64,000 nucleotides of DNA from Phormidium tenue FACHB-1052 (GCF_014696675.1 NZ_JACJQN010000008.1:62001-126000), one strand, 5' to 3'. Shown: positions 16,968 through 25,463, counted from the first letter of the stretch. The notes: generated by a model not told the origin, from the letters alone. A program made the numbers and translations.

Positions 16968-17881
16968 AATGGGTGCCTTAAAGTATGGATAAACAGATTA
17001 AGAAAGCAGCATTTTTGCTGCCTCAACAAATTTGATTGCCTAGTTTTTATGCAGATGAATGCATCTTTTTCAGACAGCATTGAAATGACCAAAATGAACG
17101 AAAGGTTTCCCTAAGGTTCAAAAATCTTCAACAACCTTCTCAGACTAATTTAAACTCGTGGTAGATTAACTTGAGAATCTCTTTCCTAGCCTTTCCCAGG
17201 TATCGATCTTCTTTATTATTGCCGTGACGGAGAGAATGTGCTTCCGTAATTTCCGTCAAATTACTAAAGACAATTATGACATTTTGCAACTTTTTATATT
17301 TTGGCAATTTCAATTAATTCTTATATATTTCTCATTTCTTGCTGTCGCAAATGTTTTAATTTAAATACTTTGATTCATTTGCAGAGACATTTCCATTCAA
17401 GGTGCGATTTAAACCTCAATTATTGAGTTAATACACGTTAACGGTTGGATTCTTCAAGCTTTAGTTGTACATAGCTCAATTTCGCGATGGGATTCAACCA
17501 AATATAGCGTGGCCACTGCGCTCAAGACATTAGCTACTGCTACTGCCAAAAATCGGACAGTTTATTCACCTATCATTAAAGCCGAGAATGATGAAATTCT
17601 CAGATCGACCATTTCTCTAGTTGCAACATTTGGTGCCCCTACAATTTTCCAAGGCGAAAATATATTGCGCTTGGGTCAACTTTGCCCAGACAGCGCTCAA
17701 CTGGCCCTTGCTCGGTGGCTCCAATGTTTTTGTTAGCTGTTGGTTCAAAAAAGGCTTTGCTATTTTCGCAAAAGTGGATGATAAATCGTTATCCACACTC
17801 TTGACTGGCTTTGGTTATTACTTAAATTAGGAGGGCGATAGATCCACTGCCAAAGCTTCCCAAACCTAGTGCCAAACCAGA
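16968..17881. other. long AT-rich intergenic region
   Basis: About 900 bases, with a distinctly AT-rich core (about 16990-17470) unlike the rest of the window. A 75-codon frame with a GTG start (17509-17736; begins ATALKTLATATAKNR) has no recognised homology or clear ribosome site and is not called as a gene. It may hold regulatory DNA, an unrecognised small RNA, or decayed foreign sequence. Confidence 0.5.
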
Positions 17882-19708
17882 TTAAAACAGAATGTCTGGA
17901 GCTAAGTCGGCTAGATCGACGGGGTAAATACGGCTGCCCGCAGCTTCGCTGACGCTCCACAGATATTGAATCGGGCCTGACGAATCAGCGCCAGTTTTGG
18001 AGTATCGGGGCACCATGGCCTGCGGTCGAGGCAGCCCAGCCGTACGGTTGATGATGCGGCCCTCATCGTTGATCAGCAAAAATTCTCCTTCTTGGCTGAG
18101 CACCCCGTAGCCTACAGCGGTCTCAAATAGCCAGTGCGGTGAAATATCAACCCGATAGCGCAGCATTCTAAAGGGCTTTAGGTCGACAATCAGCAGGGCA
18201 TGGGGGCAGTTTTCTTCTAGGGCTAAGTAACGGTAGGGAATGCGGGTGGGCACTAAATTGTAAATGGGTACCGAGGCCGAAACTGCCCCAAGATAAGTAC
18301 CCCGGCGGGTTACCCCATGAAACAGGGTACGGCTGCCCCGACGCACTACCAGCGCTGCGTGACGGTTATCTGGAGCGAGAAGGCCAACTTGTTTATCCCC
18401 ATCAGCAGCGGCGATCGCCACCGTTAGGGGTGCCGATATTTTGACCCCTTGCTCCGGCGGCATGGTCAACTGACGCACGGCTACGCGAAATGAATCTTGG
18501 TCGGCCTGGGTAGTGGTAGCAAACCAGCGCCCATTGGGAGCAACCGCTACCCCATCGGGGCAAATGCCTTGGGCAACGCAGCCTAGCCCGTGGGTCATCG
18601 ATAGCAGGTGCAGAGATTCTGTGGTGACTAACAAGCCCCCCTGGGGAGTTGGCAAAAACCGTCGCACTGGGGCGGGTAGGGTAAAACCCTGGCTGACCTG
18701 AGGGGCGGTCATTTCTGTGTGGGGCCAGTGATAAAACCATACCCGCTGCTGGCTACAGGTCACCAGCAGATGGCCTTGTTGGGGCAAGGGCACCAAGCCC
18801 ATCACTGCCGTGGGGTGTGGCAGCGCCACAAAGGGCAAATCTGTGGCTAAATCTAGCTCTGGCAGCCCTTTGACGCAGGCGGGCTGACCCAACAGTCCCT
18901 GAGTTTGGTAAGTCTGATAGACCGCCATCAGGTCAGCGCGCATGGCTTGAGCGCTGAAGTAGCGCTTGGGCAACAGCTTTTGTAGTGCTTTGCGCAGCAC
19001 TTGGCTAAAGGGCTCAGCCACCTGGGTCGGCAAGATGGGCGGACGGTTGAGGTGAGCCACCATCAGCTCCATAGGTGTGCCTGAAAAAGGCCGTTGACCC
19101 AGCAGTAGCTCATACAAAATGATGCCCACGGCGTAGAGGTCGGCAGCCGGAGGGTGTTGGTTATAAAACCGCTCTGGGGCCATGTAGGCGGGGGAGCCAG
19201 TATGGCCCATATCGGCTTGGTTAGCTTCCTGGCTGAGGCGGGCAATGCCCAGGTCAGAGACCCGCGCCACCCAGCCCCCCGGCGTCAGCTCCATAAGAAT
19301 GTTTTCAGGTTTGATGTCGCAGTGCACAATGCCCTGGCGATGGGCGCACTCTAGGGCGGCGAGAATGTCTAGGGTAAACCCGAGTACCTCCTGGACGGTG
19401 AGAACCGTATCGCTTTCGAGCAGCGATCGCAGCGTTCCCCCCTCACAATAATCCAGCACCAGCTGGCGACCGCTAGTAGAATGCTCCAGCGCATGACAGG
19501 TGACAATGCTGGGGTGCTCTAGGCTGATTAAAAACCGCAGCTCCCGCAAAAACTTGTGGGTGGGGAAGCGGTCTTTGTGGAGGTCTTTAATCGCCACCAG
19601 CTCCCCTGTTTTGCGGTGGATGGCGCAGTAGACTCGGCCAAACTGCCCATGCCCCACCAGTCCCAGGGTGTAATACTGCGATCGCCGAATTTGCCGGGTG
19701 AGGGCCAC
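17882..19708 (-). CDS. spkG: serine/threonine protein kinase SpkG-like (Slr0152 type)
   Basis: 608 residues from GTG 19708, seven bases after the preceding gene's stop; in-frame ATG 19765 would overlap that gene. The kinase domain is at about 12-270: glycine loop GLVGHGQFGRV (16-26), Lys41 in VAIKD, catalytic Asp131 in HCDIKPEN (Cys instead of Arg, a non-RD kinase), metal-binding Asp152 in SDLGIA, and YMAPERF. The remaining ~330 residues are beta-rich and propeller-like with no membrane helix. Position at the end of a V4R/phycobilisome-fold gene set matches Synechocystis slr0152 (spkG) in the slr0144-slr0152 cluster, which is linked to photosystem II assembly. It probably phosphorylates a partner in that process; the target is unknown. 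Confidence 0.88.
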   Translation of the reverse strand: MALTRQIRRSQYYTLGLVGHGQFGRVYCAIHRKTGELVAIKDLHKDRFPTHKFLRELRFLISLEHPSIVTCHALEHSTSGRQLVLDYCEGGTLRSLLESDTVLTVQEVLGFTLDILAALECAHRQGIVHCDIKPENILMELTPGGWVARVSDLGIARLSQEANQADMGHTGSPAYMAPERFYNQHPPAADLYAVGIILYELLLGQRPFSGTPMELMVAHLNRPPILPTQVAEPFSQVLRKALQKLLPKRYFSAQAMRADLMAVYQTYQTQGLLGQPACVKGLPELDLATDLPFVALPHPTAVMGLVPLPQQGHLLVTCSQQRVWFYHWPHTEMTAPQVSQGFTLPAPVRRFLPTPQGGLLVTTESLHLLSMTHGLGCVAQGICPDGVAVAPNGRWFATTTQADQDSFRVAVRQLTMPPEQGVKISAPLTVAIAAADGDKQVGLLAPDNRHAALVVRRGSRTLFHGVTRRGTYLGAVSASVPIYNLVPTRIPYRYLALEENCPHALLIVDLKPFRMLRYRVDISPHWLFETAVGYGVLSQEGEFLLINDEGRIINRTAGLPRPQAMVPRYSKTGADSSGPIQYLWSVSEAAGSRIYPVDLADLAPDILF

Positions 19709-19715
19709 CGTGTGT

Positions 19716-20378
19716 TTACCCCTGCTGCATAAGGGTTTGCATAATGGCCTGGTGCGCCTGACCATTGGCCACCAGCGCTTCTACGGGCTGTAGCCGCTTT
19801 TGAAGCCCTAGAACAAAGCGGTTGCAGTCGTCGCCCTTAGCTGTGCAGCTGGTCTGGGCACAGCGCAGCTCGCGCCCGGTGAGCTGGCTAAAAAAGATCT
19901 CAAGAATGCCGCGCTCTAGGTCGCCCGCCGGTTTTTGGCCCTGGGGGGCGGCGGCGGTGAAGGGAGAATGCCAAATTTCTACCCCTAAAAAGCCCCGATC
20001 GCGGTAGGTAATATCTAAATGAATCTGGCCCCAGCCGTGGGTTTTCCAACACTGCTGCAGCGACTGGAGAAATTCAGCCATCGAGAGGCTAGAGAGGGGC
20101 TGCTTGTAGTAGTCGGCCAGCTCTTCGCAGAAGCGGGCGTAGAAATTTTTGCCCCACCAGCGGCCACAGTTGTAGAGCACCAGCCCCGACGCCTGACCCG
20201 TTTCTTTTTCTAGCCCAGAATAAATTGCCTGAAGCAGCGATTCAGGGATGGCCAATAGGCGATCGCCGCGACGATTTTCTAGCAGCCCCAGCTCGGTAGA
20301 CCCTCGCACATAGAGATCTTGGGCAAAGTAGTTGCCGGGTAACCGGCCATCGGTGAGCAAATCGGCAACAGAAACCAT
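19716..20378 (-). CDS. V4R domain protein (Slr0147-like)
   Basis: 220 residues from ATG 20378 (MVSVADLLTDGRLPGNYF), with GGGAAGGA upstream; frame extends to 20423 but without a better start. The segment TGQASGLVLYNCGRWWGKNF followed by LEIFFSQLTGRELRCAQTSC and GDDCNRFVLG is the V4R domain, with its conserved C-terminal cysteines. V4R domains bind small hydrophobic ligands or act as scaffolds; a relative works in chlorophyll and bacteriochlorophyll vinyl reduction. In the slr0144-slr0152 set these proteins support photosystem II accumulation, perhaps as pigment carriers. It is cytoplasmic and lies in an operon, seven bases before spkG. Confidence 0.82.
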   Translation of the reverse strand: MVSVADLLTDGRLPGNYFAQDLYVRGSTELGLLENRRGDRLLAIPESLLQAIYSGLEKETGQASGLVLYNCGRWWGKNFYARFCEELADYYKQPLSSLSMAEFLQSLQQCWKTHGWGQIHLDITYRDRGFLGVEIWHSPFTAAAPQGQKPAGDLERGILEIFFSQLTGRELRCAQTSCTAKGDDCNRFVLGLQKRLQPVEALVANGQAHQAIMQTLMQQG

Positions 20379-20466
20379 AGTTAACGTCCTTCCCAGGGTA
20401 GTGATGATGGTGGTCAGACCCACCGAATACGGGCGGGCAGGGGCAACCCCCAGCGGCTAGTTATGC

Positions 20467-20955
20467 CTAGAGCAACCCGGCTAGGGTGACGGTTTCGCGA
20501 GTGTTTAGCATCAGACTTTTAGCCTTTTCAATGCTGGGCTTGAGCAGATTGAGCTGAGCTGGCGAAAAGACCTTGGCCAACTGCTGCATCAGCAGCTGAA
20601 ACAGCTGCTGATCGACCGCTTGGGTTTCGTAGGCTTTAACCATCTCGGGTAGCCAACCCTGCAAGCGCTCTTCCACAAAGCCATCATCGTCGAGCAGCAT
20701 GGCCATGGCGGCGTAGCGCAGCACCATGAGTCCGTTGCGCACGCTGCGCTCGACCAAAGGCTCGGGGTGCCCGGCCTGCTGCTGCAAGGCATCGGCAATG
20801 GGCTGCATAAGGGCAATTTCCTGATCTCGTAGGGTGCGGTAGACCGCCATCCGCTCCGGAATTGAGCTGACGTACTGGCTCAGGGTACTGAGGTCGTTGG
20901 CATCGAGGTATTGCTTGTCAGGCGAGTCAAACAGAGTGTCGAGCTTAAAGGTCAT
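20467..20955 (-). CDS. phycobilisome-fold protein without bilin cysteine (Slr0146-like)
   Basis: 162 residues. The pattern of a short N-terminal region, then LSTLSQYVSSIPERMAVYRTL (split after 20 residues) and VERSVRNGLMVLRYAAMAMLLDD, follows the globin-like phycobiliprotein fold, with RYAAMAMLLDD in the place of the RDxxYYLR helix. There is no cysteine anywhere in the protein, so it cannot bind a bilin covalently. Synechocystis Slr0146 occupies the same place between Slr0145 and Slr0147. It may bind chlorophyll or bilin non-covalently or act as scaffold in photosystem II assembly. GGAG precedes ATG 20955. The gaps to both neighbours are under 100 bases, consistent with one transcript. Confidence 0.8.
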   Translation of the reverse strand: MTFKLDTLFDSPDKQYLDANDLSTLSQYVSSIPERMAVYRTLRDQEIALMQPIADALQQQAGHPEPLVERSVRNGLMVLRYAAMAMLLDDDGFVEERLQGWLPEMVKAYETQAVDQQLFQLLMQQLAKVFSPAQLNLLKPSIEKAKSLMLNTRETVTLAGLL

Positions 20956-21040
20956 GGCAAAATTCTCCGAAGAACTGGGGCGCAGGTGGTCGAGGGGGAT
21001 AGCGCTTACCGTCAGTGAGCCGGTCTAGCAATGGCAGAGG

Positions 21041-21340
21041 CTAGCCAAATAGGTCAGAAAACCCGTCTAGGGTCAAATCGAGATTGGGGTCAGCGGCAGG
21101 CGTGGCCGTCGCCTCTAGGGGCGCAATAGGCAAACCAATGGCGGGCTGACCATCCCAGGCAATGTTTTGGAAGAAATCGCTGACGGTCATGGTCATGGTG
21201 GACTCTGCCCGGGCGGTGGCTCCCAGTCCTGGCACGGCGAGAACCGATCGCCCATCCCAGGCCACGGCTTCAAAGAAAGCCTGCACTGTTTCCCTCAGCC
21301 AGGGTTGCGAGGTCTGAGACGCTTCGGGAATCATGTTCAT
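21041..21340 (-). CDS. small protein with duplicated FFxxxAWDG motif (Slr0145 position)
   Basis: 99 residues. Two copies of one motif are visible: VQAFFEAVAWDG (about 19-30) and VSDFFQNIAWDG (about 53-64), each followed by a Pro-containing strand, plus a reduced third copy at the end (LDGFSDLFG). There is no cysteine or membrane helix. Start ATG 21340 overlaps the stop of the upstream V4R gene (ATGA), which points to translational coupling. It corresponds in position to Synechocystis slr0145, whose function is not known individually. The repeated aromatic-hydrophobic peptide looks suited to docking on partner proteins. Confidence 0.78.
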   Translation of the reverse strand: MNMIPEASQTSQPWLRETVQAFFEAVAWDGRSVLAVPGLGATARAESTMTMTVSDFFQNIAWDGQPAIGLPIAPLEATATPAADPNLDLTLDGFSDLFG

Positions 21341-22020
21341 TGGCCACCTTCCCCAGCCCGCAGGCGCTTCTCAATGTCGCGGGCATTGGCCCCTTCATTC
21401 ATCCAGAAGGAAGCGGCATCGATGCGCTCGCGCCCCCCCAGCAAAAATTTGCAGTAGGTCTCACCCATGGAATAGCACTGAATTTCAATGCAGCTCAGTT
21501 GCTTGCGCACCATTTCGGTAAAGAATCCAGCAAACAGACCGGCATAGAGGTGGCAGACGGGCTTGCCCACGTCGCCCAGGGTGCGGGCCACAGCGGAGTC
21601 AAACACGTTGATGAACATAAAGCCCTGTTTGCGATCGCTCATATCGACCTCCCACCGACCCCAGCCCTGGGAAATGAAGGGCCACCACCAGGTTTCGAGC
21701 AAGAACATCAGGTTGGCGCGGCGGGGGCTCATGGCAAACTCGCGCTCAAACCAGGCTTCAAATATCAGTGAGTCGTGTTTGCCCCACTCCAGTCCCACGG
21801 TGTACATAATGGCGGCTGAGGCATCGCCAACTTCTTCTTGCAGTCCTTCAAGCAGGCCAATAATGAAGTCTTCGCTGGTGAGCACATTGCGGGTGTCGTT
21901 CCAGTCGGTAATGGTGCCGTAGTCGCCATTAAATTGAAAGAAATCCCGCAGGGCATAGTGGTTATGCTTTTTGGGGAATTTTTGGTGCAGACGGTGGGCG
22001 GTCTCTGTGGACATAACCAT
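21337..22020 (-). CDS. V4R domain protein (Slr0144-like)
   Basis: 227 residues from ATG 22020 (MVMSTETAHRL; ATG 22014 is an alternative). It opens with HNHYALRDFFQFNGDYGTI and continues with DASAAIMYTVGLEWGKHDS. The V4R domain ends in LYAGLFAGFFTEMVRKQLSC, IQCYSMGETYCKFLLGG, with conserved cysteines present. Similar in plan to the second V4R gene 1 kb downstream but only distantly alike, so an old duplication. Synechocystis Slr0144 is its counterpart and belongs to a light-induced cluster needed for full photosystem II levels. This gene starts the tightly spaced operon: the next gene overlaps by four bases. Confidence 0.82.
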   Translation of the reverse strand: MVMSTETAHRLHQKFPKKHNHYALRDFFQFNGDYGTITDWNDTRNVLTSEDFIIGLLEGLQEEVGDASAAIMYTVGLEWGKHDSLIFEAWFEREFAMSPRRANLMFLLETWWWPFISQGWGRWEVDMSDRKQGFMFINVFDSAVARTLGDVGKPVCHLYAGLFAGFFTEMVRKQLSCIEIQCYSMGETYCKFLLGGRERIDAASFWMNEGANARDIEKRLRAGEGGQ

Positions 22021-22352
22021 AGATCGAACAGGCCTTGTAAGACTGTTTTCAGTGATAGCTGTAATGTGCCCAAGCCAACGCAGGATTAACAGTGATGGGG
22101 CGCGATCGCGCCGTTGCTACTCTGGCGACCTAAGGCTAAAACTGTTGGGGATAAAGCATTGTCGCTTACCTACGCTCTCCTGTCACGACACAAAACGTAG
22201 TAATTATTCCCCAAGCACGGAAACGCCCAGACCGCTGCGAATGGCGACCTGGGCGCTACTGTATGGGGCAATGAGGCCATCGGTTGAGGCCGGTGCTCTA
22301 GAATGCTGTCGGCTAGTCCCAGTTTCGGCTGGTCTCATCAGTTTCGGCTGGT
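22021..22352. other. intergenic spacer with tandem 15-bp repeat
   Basis: About 330 bases. AGTTTCGGCTGGTCT occurs twice (22321-22335 and 22340-22354) across the end of the upstream phycobilisome-fold gene. The spacer probably carries the promoter of the slr0144-like operon. No ORF is credible. Confidence 0.5.
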
Positions 22353-22829
22353 CTAAATAGATCCGCCCAAAATTGTCCGACTCAGCTCCAGAAGGGGCAA
22401 AAACAGTCTCAGCTCTTCAGCATTGAGATGCTGGGTCATCACCTCTTGCATGACGGTGTAGGTGAGGTCGCAGCTTTCCTGGGCACCAAAGGCTCGCATG
22501 ATCGTTTGAAACCACAGCAGCAGGGTGTCTTTAAACCGTTCTGAATCGTCAAGCAGCAGGGCCGTGGCGCTGTAGCGCAGCACTCGCACGGTGTCTCGCT
22601 GCCACTTGGCGGCTAAATCTTGACCACCTACTAGAAAGATGTCGGGCTTTCTAACCTTGAGCCGCGTCAGGACTTGGTTAATAATCTGCTGCTCGGCCCC
22701 CTGAATTTTTTGGTAGGCTCGCAGCCGGGTGCTAACGGAGCCCAGGTATTGCTGAAAAAACATTAGCTCTTGGTCGGAGGCGTAGCGACCATCGGTGGCT
22801 TGTACCAAAGCCTGGACGTTAGTGAGCAT
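22353..22829 (-). CDS. second phycobilisome-fold protein without canonical bilin cysteine
   Basis: 158 residues from ATG 22829 (MLTNVQALVQATDGRYASD); a TTG nine bases earlier is less likely. The helix pattern (YLGSVSTRLRAYQKI; RDTVRVLRYSATALLLDD) parallels the Slr0146-like protein 1.5 kb downstream, and both belong to the phycobiliprotein-like fold. The only cysteine (AQESCDL) is not at a chromophore position. It is transcribed in the same direction as the V4R-kinase operon but separated by 330 bases, so it may be a separate unit under related control. The Synechocystis cluster is not known to have a second such gene at this place. Function is probably structural or pigment-related. Confidence 0.75.
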   Translation of the reverse strand: MLTNVQALVQATDGRYASDQELMFFQQYLGSVSTRLRAYQKIQGAEQQIINQVLTRLKVRKPDIFLVGGQDLAAKWQRDTVRVLRYSATALLLDDSERFKDTLLLWFQTIMRAFGAQESCDLTYTVMQEVMTQHLNAEELRLFLPLLELSRTILGGSI

Positions 22830-23198
22830 GCTGAGCAAATCTCCCGCAGGGTGATATCACTACTATGCCCTTATATTGCGAAATGTAAACTAAATTGTGG
22901 CTGGAAGATTAGGGCGATCGCTTCAGCACCTTTTTGTCCTTTCGGCAGTCTAAAGATTGCCTAGCCTGACTACGAACCGATTGTTTCACAATCTCTCTTG
23001 GTTTTTTGTGGATCCTATTTTTATGGCTGCAATAAAACTTAAACCCCTTGGTGCCATGAGGCTAAAAACTCGTAGTAATCTGGTGGACATGGAATAACCC
23101 CCTATCCAAGCTTAGCCACGGCTTTTTGCAATGAGTCTGGGCTGGGGTTTGGCCTGGGCAAGCTGCCATTAATATTGATTTTCAAGAGGGCATTGTTC
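22830..23198. other. intergenic region upstream of psaE
   Basis: About 370 bases between divergent genes, fairly AT-rich. It should hold the psaE promoter. One TTTACATT half-site resembling the RpaB-binding HLR1 element is present on the minus strand near 22883, but no paired second half-site is evident, so it is not annotated as an operator. Confidence 0.5.
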
Positions 23199-23417
23199 AT
23201 GGTTCAACGTGGTTCTAAAGTTCGCATTCTCCGCAAAGAGTCCTACTGGTTCCGGGAAGTCGGCACCGTTGCCACCATCGACCAAAGCGGCATCAAATAC
23301 CCCGCGGTAGTACGTTTTGAGAAAGTTAACTACGCCGGCATCAACACCAACAACTTCGCGCTGGCTGAGCTGCAAGAGGTTGAGGCCCCCAAGGCTGCTA
23401 AAAAAGCTGCAAGCTAG
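23199..23417 (+). CDS. psaE: photosystem I subunit IV PsaE
   Basis: 72 residues from ATG 23199 ([17 protein letters not shown]), with AAGAGGG upstream. PsaE is a small SH3-like protein on the cytoplasmic face of photosystem I, which helps ferredoxin docking and cyclic electron flow. The entire conserved core is present: [44 protein letters not shown], followed by a short Lys/Ala-rich tail. Length and sequence are typical of cyanobacteria. A terminator lies about 85 bases after the stop, so the gene is monocistronic. Light-dependent control is expected from family knowledge but the site is not clear. Confidence 0.97.
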   Translation: MVQRGSKVRILRKESYWFREVGTVATIDQSGIKYPAVVRFEKVNYAGINTNNFALAELQEVEAPKAAKKAAS

Positions 23418-23501
23418 ATAACCAGCCCTCTAGCCCCTGCCGAAAGCTGCCGTCAGTGCTCTGGCAGAGGCTAGAGAAATTTGGCTAGTTCTTCAGACAG
23501 T

Positions 23502-23535
23502 AACTAAGGCCCGTGCTTCGGCAGGGGCCTTAGTT
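23502..23535 (+). terminator. terminator after psaE
   Basis: AACTAAGGCCC (23502-23512) pairs with GGGCCTTAGTT (23525-23535). The same GGCCTTAGTT end is used by the terminator at 8312-8348. A weaker inverted repeat (CTCTAGCC.../...GGCTAGAG) precedes it at about 23430-23475. Confidence 0.8.
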
Positions 23536-23623
23536 ATTGGAGCGTATTTGGCTGCTCATCCCTTAGAACGATTGCTATAGTTCAGAAACACACCGTGAGG
23601 GGGCAGCAGCCCAAGGTTAAACT

Positions 23624-24475
23624 TTGCCAGAATTACCTGAAGTTGAAACCGTGCGGCGCGGTCTAGCGCGGGTAACGCCAGGGCATCGACTAGAAGGGGG
23701 GCAGGTATTGCTAGCCCGTGCGATCGCTCATCCCGCCCACAATGAAGCCGTGTTTTTATCGGGCATTACTGGCTCTAGCCTATCGGCCTGGCACCGCCGG
23801 GGTAAATACTTACTGGGGCAGCTCACCCGAGCCGACGGTAGCGCAGGCGGCTACCTGGGGGTACACCTGCGCATGACGGGGCAGCTGCTGTGGCTCGACC
23901 CCAAAACCCCCGTGCAGACCCATTGCCGGGTGCGCCTCTGGCTCAGCGACCACCACGAGCTGCGCTACGTCGATCAGCGCACCTTTGGCCGCCTCTGGTG
24001 GGTGCCCCCTGGGGCTGCCCCCGAAAGTATTATGACCGGCCTCCAGACCCTCGGGCCTGAACCCTTCGATGAAGGGTTCTCACCGGCTTACCTGGGCCAG
24101 CGCCTCAGCCGCAGTCGTCGCCCGATTAAAAACGCTCTGCTCGACCAGCGGCTGGTCGCAGGCCTTGGCAATATCTACGCCGATGAGGCGCTATTTTTAA
24201 GCGGGCTCAGGCCGCTCACCCTCAGCGATCGCGTTGGCCCTAAGCAGCTTCAGCGGCTGCACAGCGCCATTCGTGAGGTGCTCACCACCAGTATTGAGTC
24301 AGGGGGCACCACCTTTAGCGACTACCGCGACATCTACGGCATCAACGGCAACTACGGTGGCGTCGCCTGGGTCTACGATCGCGAAGGGCAACCCTGTCGT
24401 CGCTGCGCTACCCCCATCTGCCGACTCAAGCTAGCCGGGCGATCGGCCCACTACTGCCCCCAGTGTCAGTGCTAG
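23624..24475 (+). CDS. mutM: formamidopyrimidine-DNA glycosylase (Fpg/MutM)
   Basis: 283 residues, read from a TTG start because the conserved N-terminus PELPEVETVRRGL begins at the next codon. Pro2 is the nucleophile and Glu3 the catalytic acid. The enzyme excises 8-oxoguanine and ring-opened purines and nicks the abasic site. The conserved Lys is in RRGKYLLGQL, the helix-two-turn-helix contains GLGNIYADEALF, and the C-terminal zinc finger has four cysteines (CRRCATPIC..., CPQCQC). Length is normal. It is followed 70 bases later by ndhO on the same strand, and could be co-transcribed with it. Confidence 0.95.
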   Translation: MPELPEVETVRRGLARVTPGHRLEGGQVLLARAIAHPAHNEAVFLSGITGSSLSAWHRRGKYLLGQLTRADGSAGGYLGVHLRMTGQLLWLDPKTPVQTHCRVRLWLSDHHELRYVDQRTFGRLWWVPPGAAPESIMTGLQTLGPEPFDEGFSPAYLGQRLSRSRRPIKNALLDQRLVAGLGNIYADEALFLSGLRPLTLSDRVGPKQLQRLHSAIREVLTTSIESGGTTFSDYRDIYGINGNYGGVAWVYDREGQPCRRCATPICRLKLAGRSAHYCPQCQC

Positions 24476-24545
24476 GAGCATCCTAGGACGCTGTGCCCAA
24501 TGGATTTCGTGTACAGTAAGGCTGAGGTTGATAGCAAATGGATCT

Positions 24546-24764
24546 ATGGCAGCAACTTTAAAGCGTGGCGATCTGGTGCGTGCCCTGCGCGACAAACTAG
24601 AAAGTAGTCTAGAGGCTACCGCCAGCGATACGCGGTTTCCACCCTACCTGTTTGAAACCCGAGGAGAAATCTTAGAAACCAGCAATGACTATGCCCTGGT
24701 TAAGTTTGGCGAGGTGCCAACCCCTAACATCTGGCTACGCCTTGACCAGCTAGAAAAGTTTTAG
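24546..24764 (+). CDS. ndhO: NAD(P)H-quinone oxidoreductase subunit O
   Basis: 72 residues from ATG 24546 (MAATLKRGDLVRALRDKL). NdhO is a cyanobacterial and chloroplast-specific peripheral subunit of the NDH-1 complex on the cytoplasmic side of the thylakoid, involved in respiration, cyclic electron flow and CO2 uptake. Conserved segments include FPPYLFETRGEILE, YALVKFGEVPTPNIWLRL and the ending DQLEKF. In-frame codons from 24528 would add six residues and are not needed. A strong hairpin terminator follows. Confidence 0.94.
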   Translation: MAATLKRGDLVRALRDKLESSLEATASDTRFPPYLFETRGEILETSNDYALVKFGEVPTPNIWLRLDQLEKF

Positions 24765-24813
24765 GCCTACCCTGACCTTTTAGGGGCAGCCAAATAAACC
24801 CAGTTCAAAACAG

Positions 24814-24852
24814 GAAACGGGTGGAACCTCACAAGGGAGTTCCACCCGTTTC
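24814..24852. terminator. hairpin between ndhO and the anti-sigma gene
   Basis: GAAACGGGTGGAAC (24814-24827) pairs exactly with GTTCCACCCGTTTC (24839-24852). It is placed between convergent genes (stops at 24764 and 24891), so it may end transcription from both sides. Confidence 0.85.
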
Positions 24853-24890
24853 ACTGTTTAACAAGGCGAACTAAACACTAGCTCAAGCCG

Positions 24891-25463
24891 CTACAGTTCA
24901 GAATCGATGGGAAGACCGCCAGCTTCCATCGGGCTACTTAACTCGGTAGACATAGCTGGCGATGTCTCAGGGATGGGGAAAGCTGGTCTATCAAGGGCAA
25001 TTTTTAGGGACTCAGGTTGAGCATTTGTCGCCATGCGCCAGGACGAATTACCAGCCCCAGCCCCACCCGATAGAAGATTGATGACGCCAATGGCAGCCAC
25101 TCCAAGGCTTGCCATTGTAACTAACCTAAGCCGGTGGTTGAGACCCTGAAAAACGCCTGCGATCGTTTCCTCTGGGTCACAGGAGGAAGATACGCTTTTG
25201 GTGCGTAGACCCTGCCGGAGGGCAAGTAGGCGATTGTATAGCGTACGGGCACCGTCGTCTTGCTGAAGCCAACACAGAACCTGCTGACGTTCATCGGGCG
25301 TAACCTCGCCATCGAGGTAGGCGCTTAGTAGCTCGAAGCGATCGCGCTTAGTAGCATCTAAATCGTGACAGCAGGACAATGTAGGCATCAAAGACTCATC
25401 TGGAGTAGCACCGCTGGAAGACGAACGCTGAACCTGGCTAGGCATATAGGGAAAAGTAGCCAT
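24891..25463 (-). CDS. putative anti-sigma factor paired with SigG
   Basis: 190 residues from ATG 25463 (MATFPYMPSQ). The segment RFELLSAYLDGEVTPDERQQV, here given in two overlapping parts (RFELLSAYLDGE and DGEVTPDERQQV), is the hallmark of cytoplasmic anti-sigma domains. One hydrophobic helix follows (about 122-141, RLVTMASLGVAAIGVINLL), then a Ser/Pro-rich, probably periplasmic tail. It lies downstream of sigG on the same strand with about 300 bases between. Synechocystis sigG (slr1545) is likewise followed by an anti-sigma gene (slr1546). It presumably binds SigG at the membrane until stress releases it. Confidence 0.8.
   Translation of the reverse strand: MATFPYMPSQVQRSSSSGATPDESLMPTLSCCHDLDATKRDRFELLSAYLDGEVTPDERQQVLCWLQQDDGARTLYNRLLALRQGLRTKSVSSSCDPEETIAGVFQGLNHRLRLVTMASLGVAAIGVINLLSGGAGAGNSSWRMATNAQPESLKIALDRPAFPIPETSPAMSTELSSPMEAGGLPIDSEL

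Noticed and set aside
17509..17736. 75-codon GTG-start frame in AT-rich DNA
   Set aside because: No ribosome site, no recognised family; described under the intergenic entry instead of being called.
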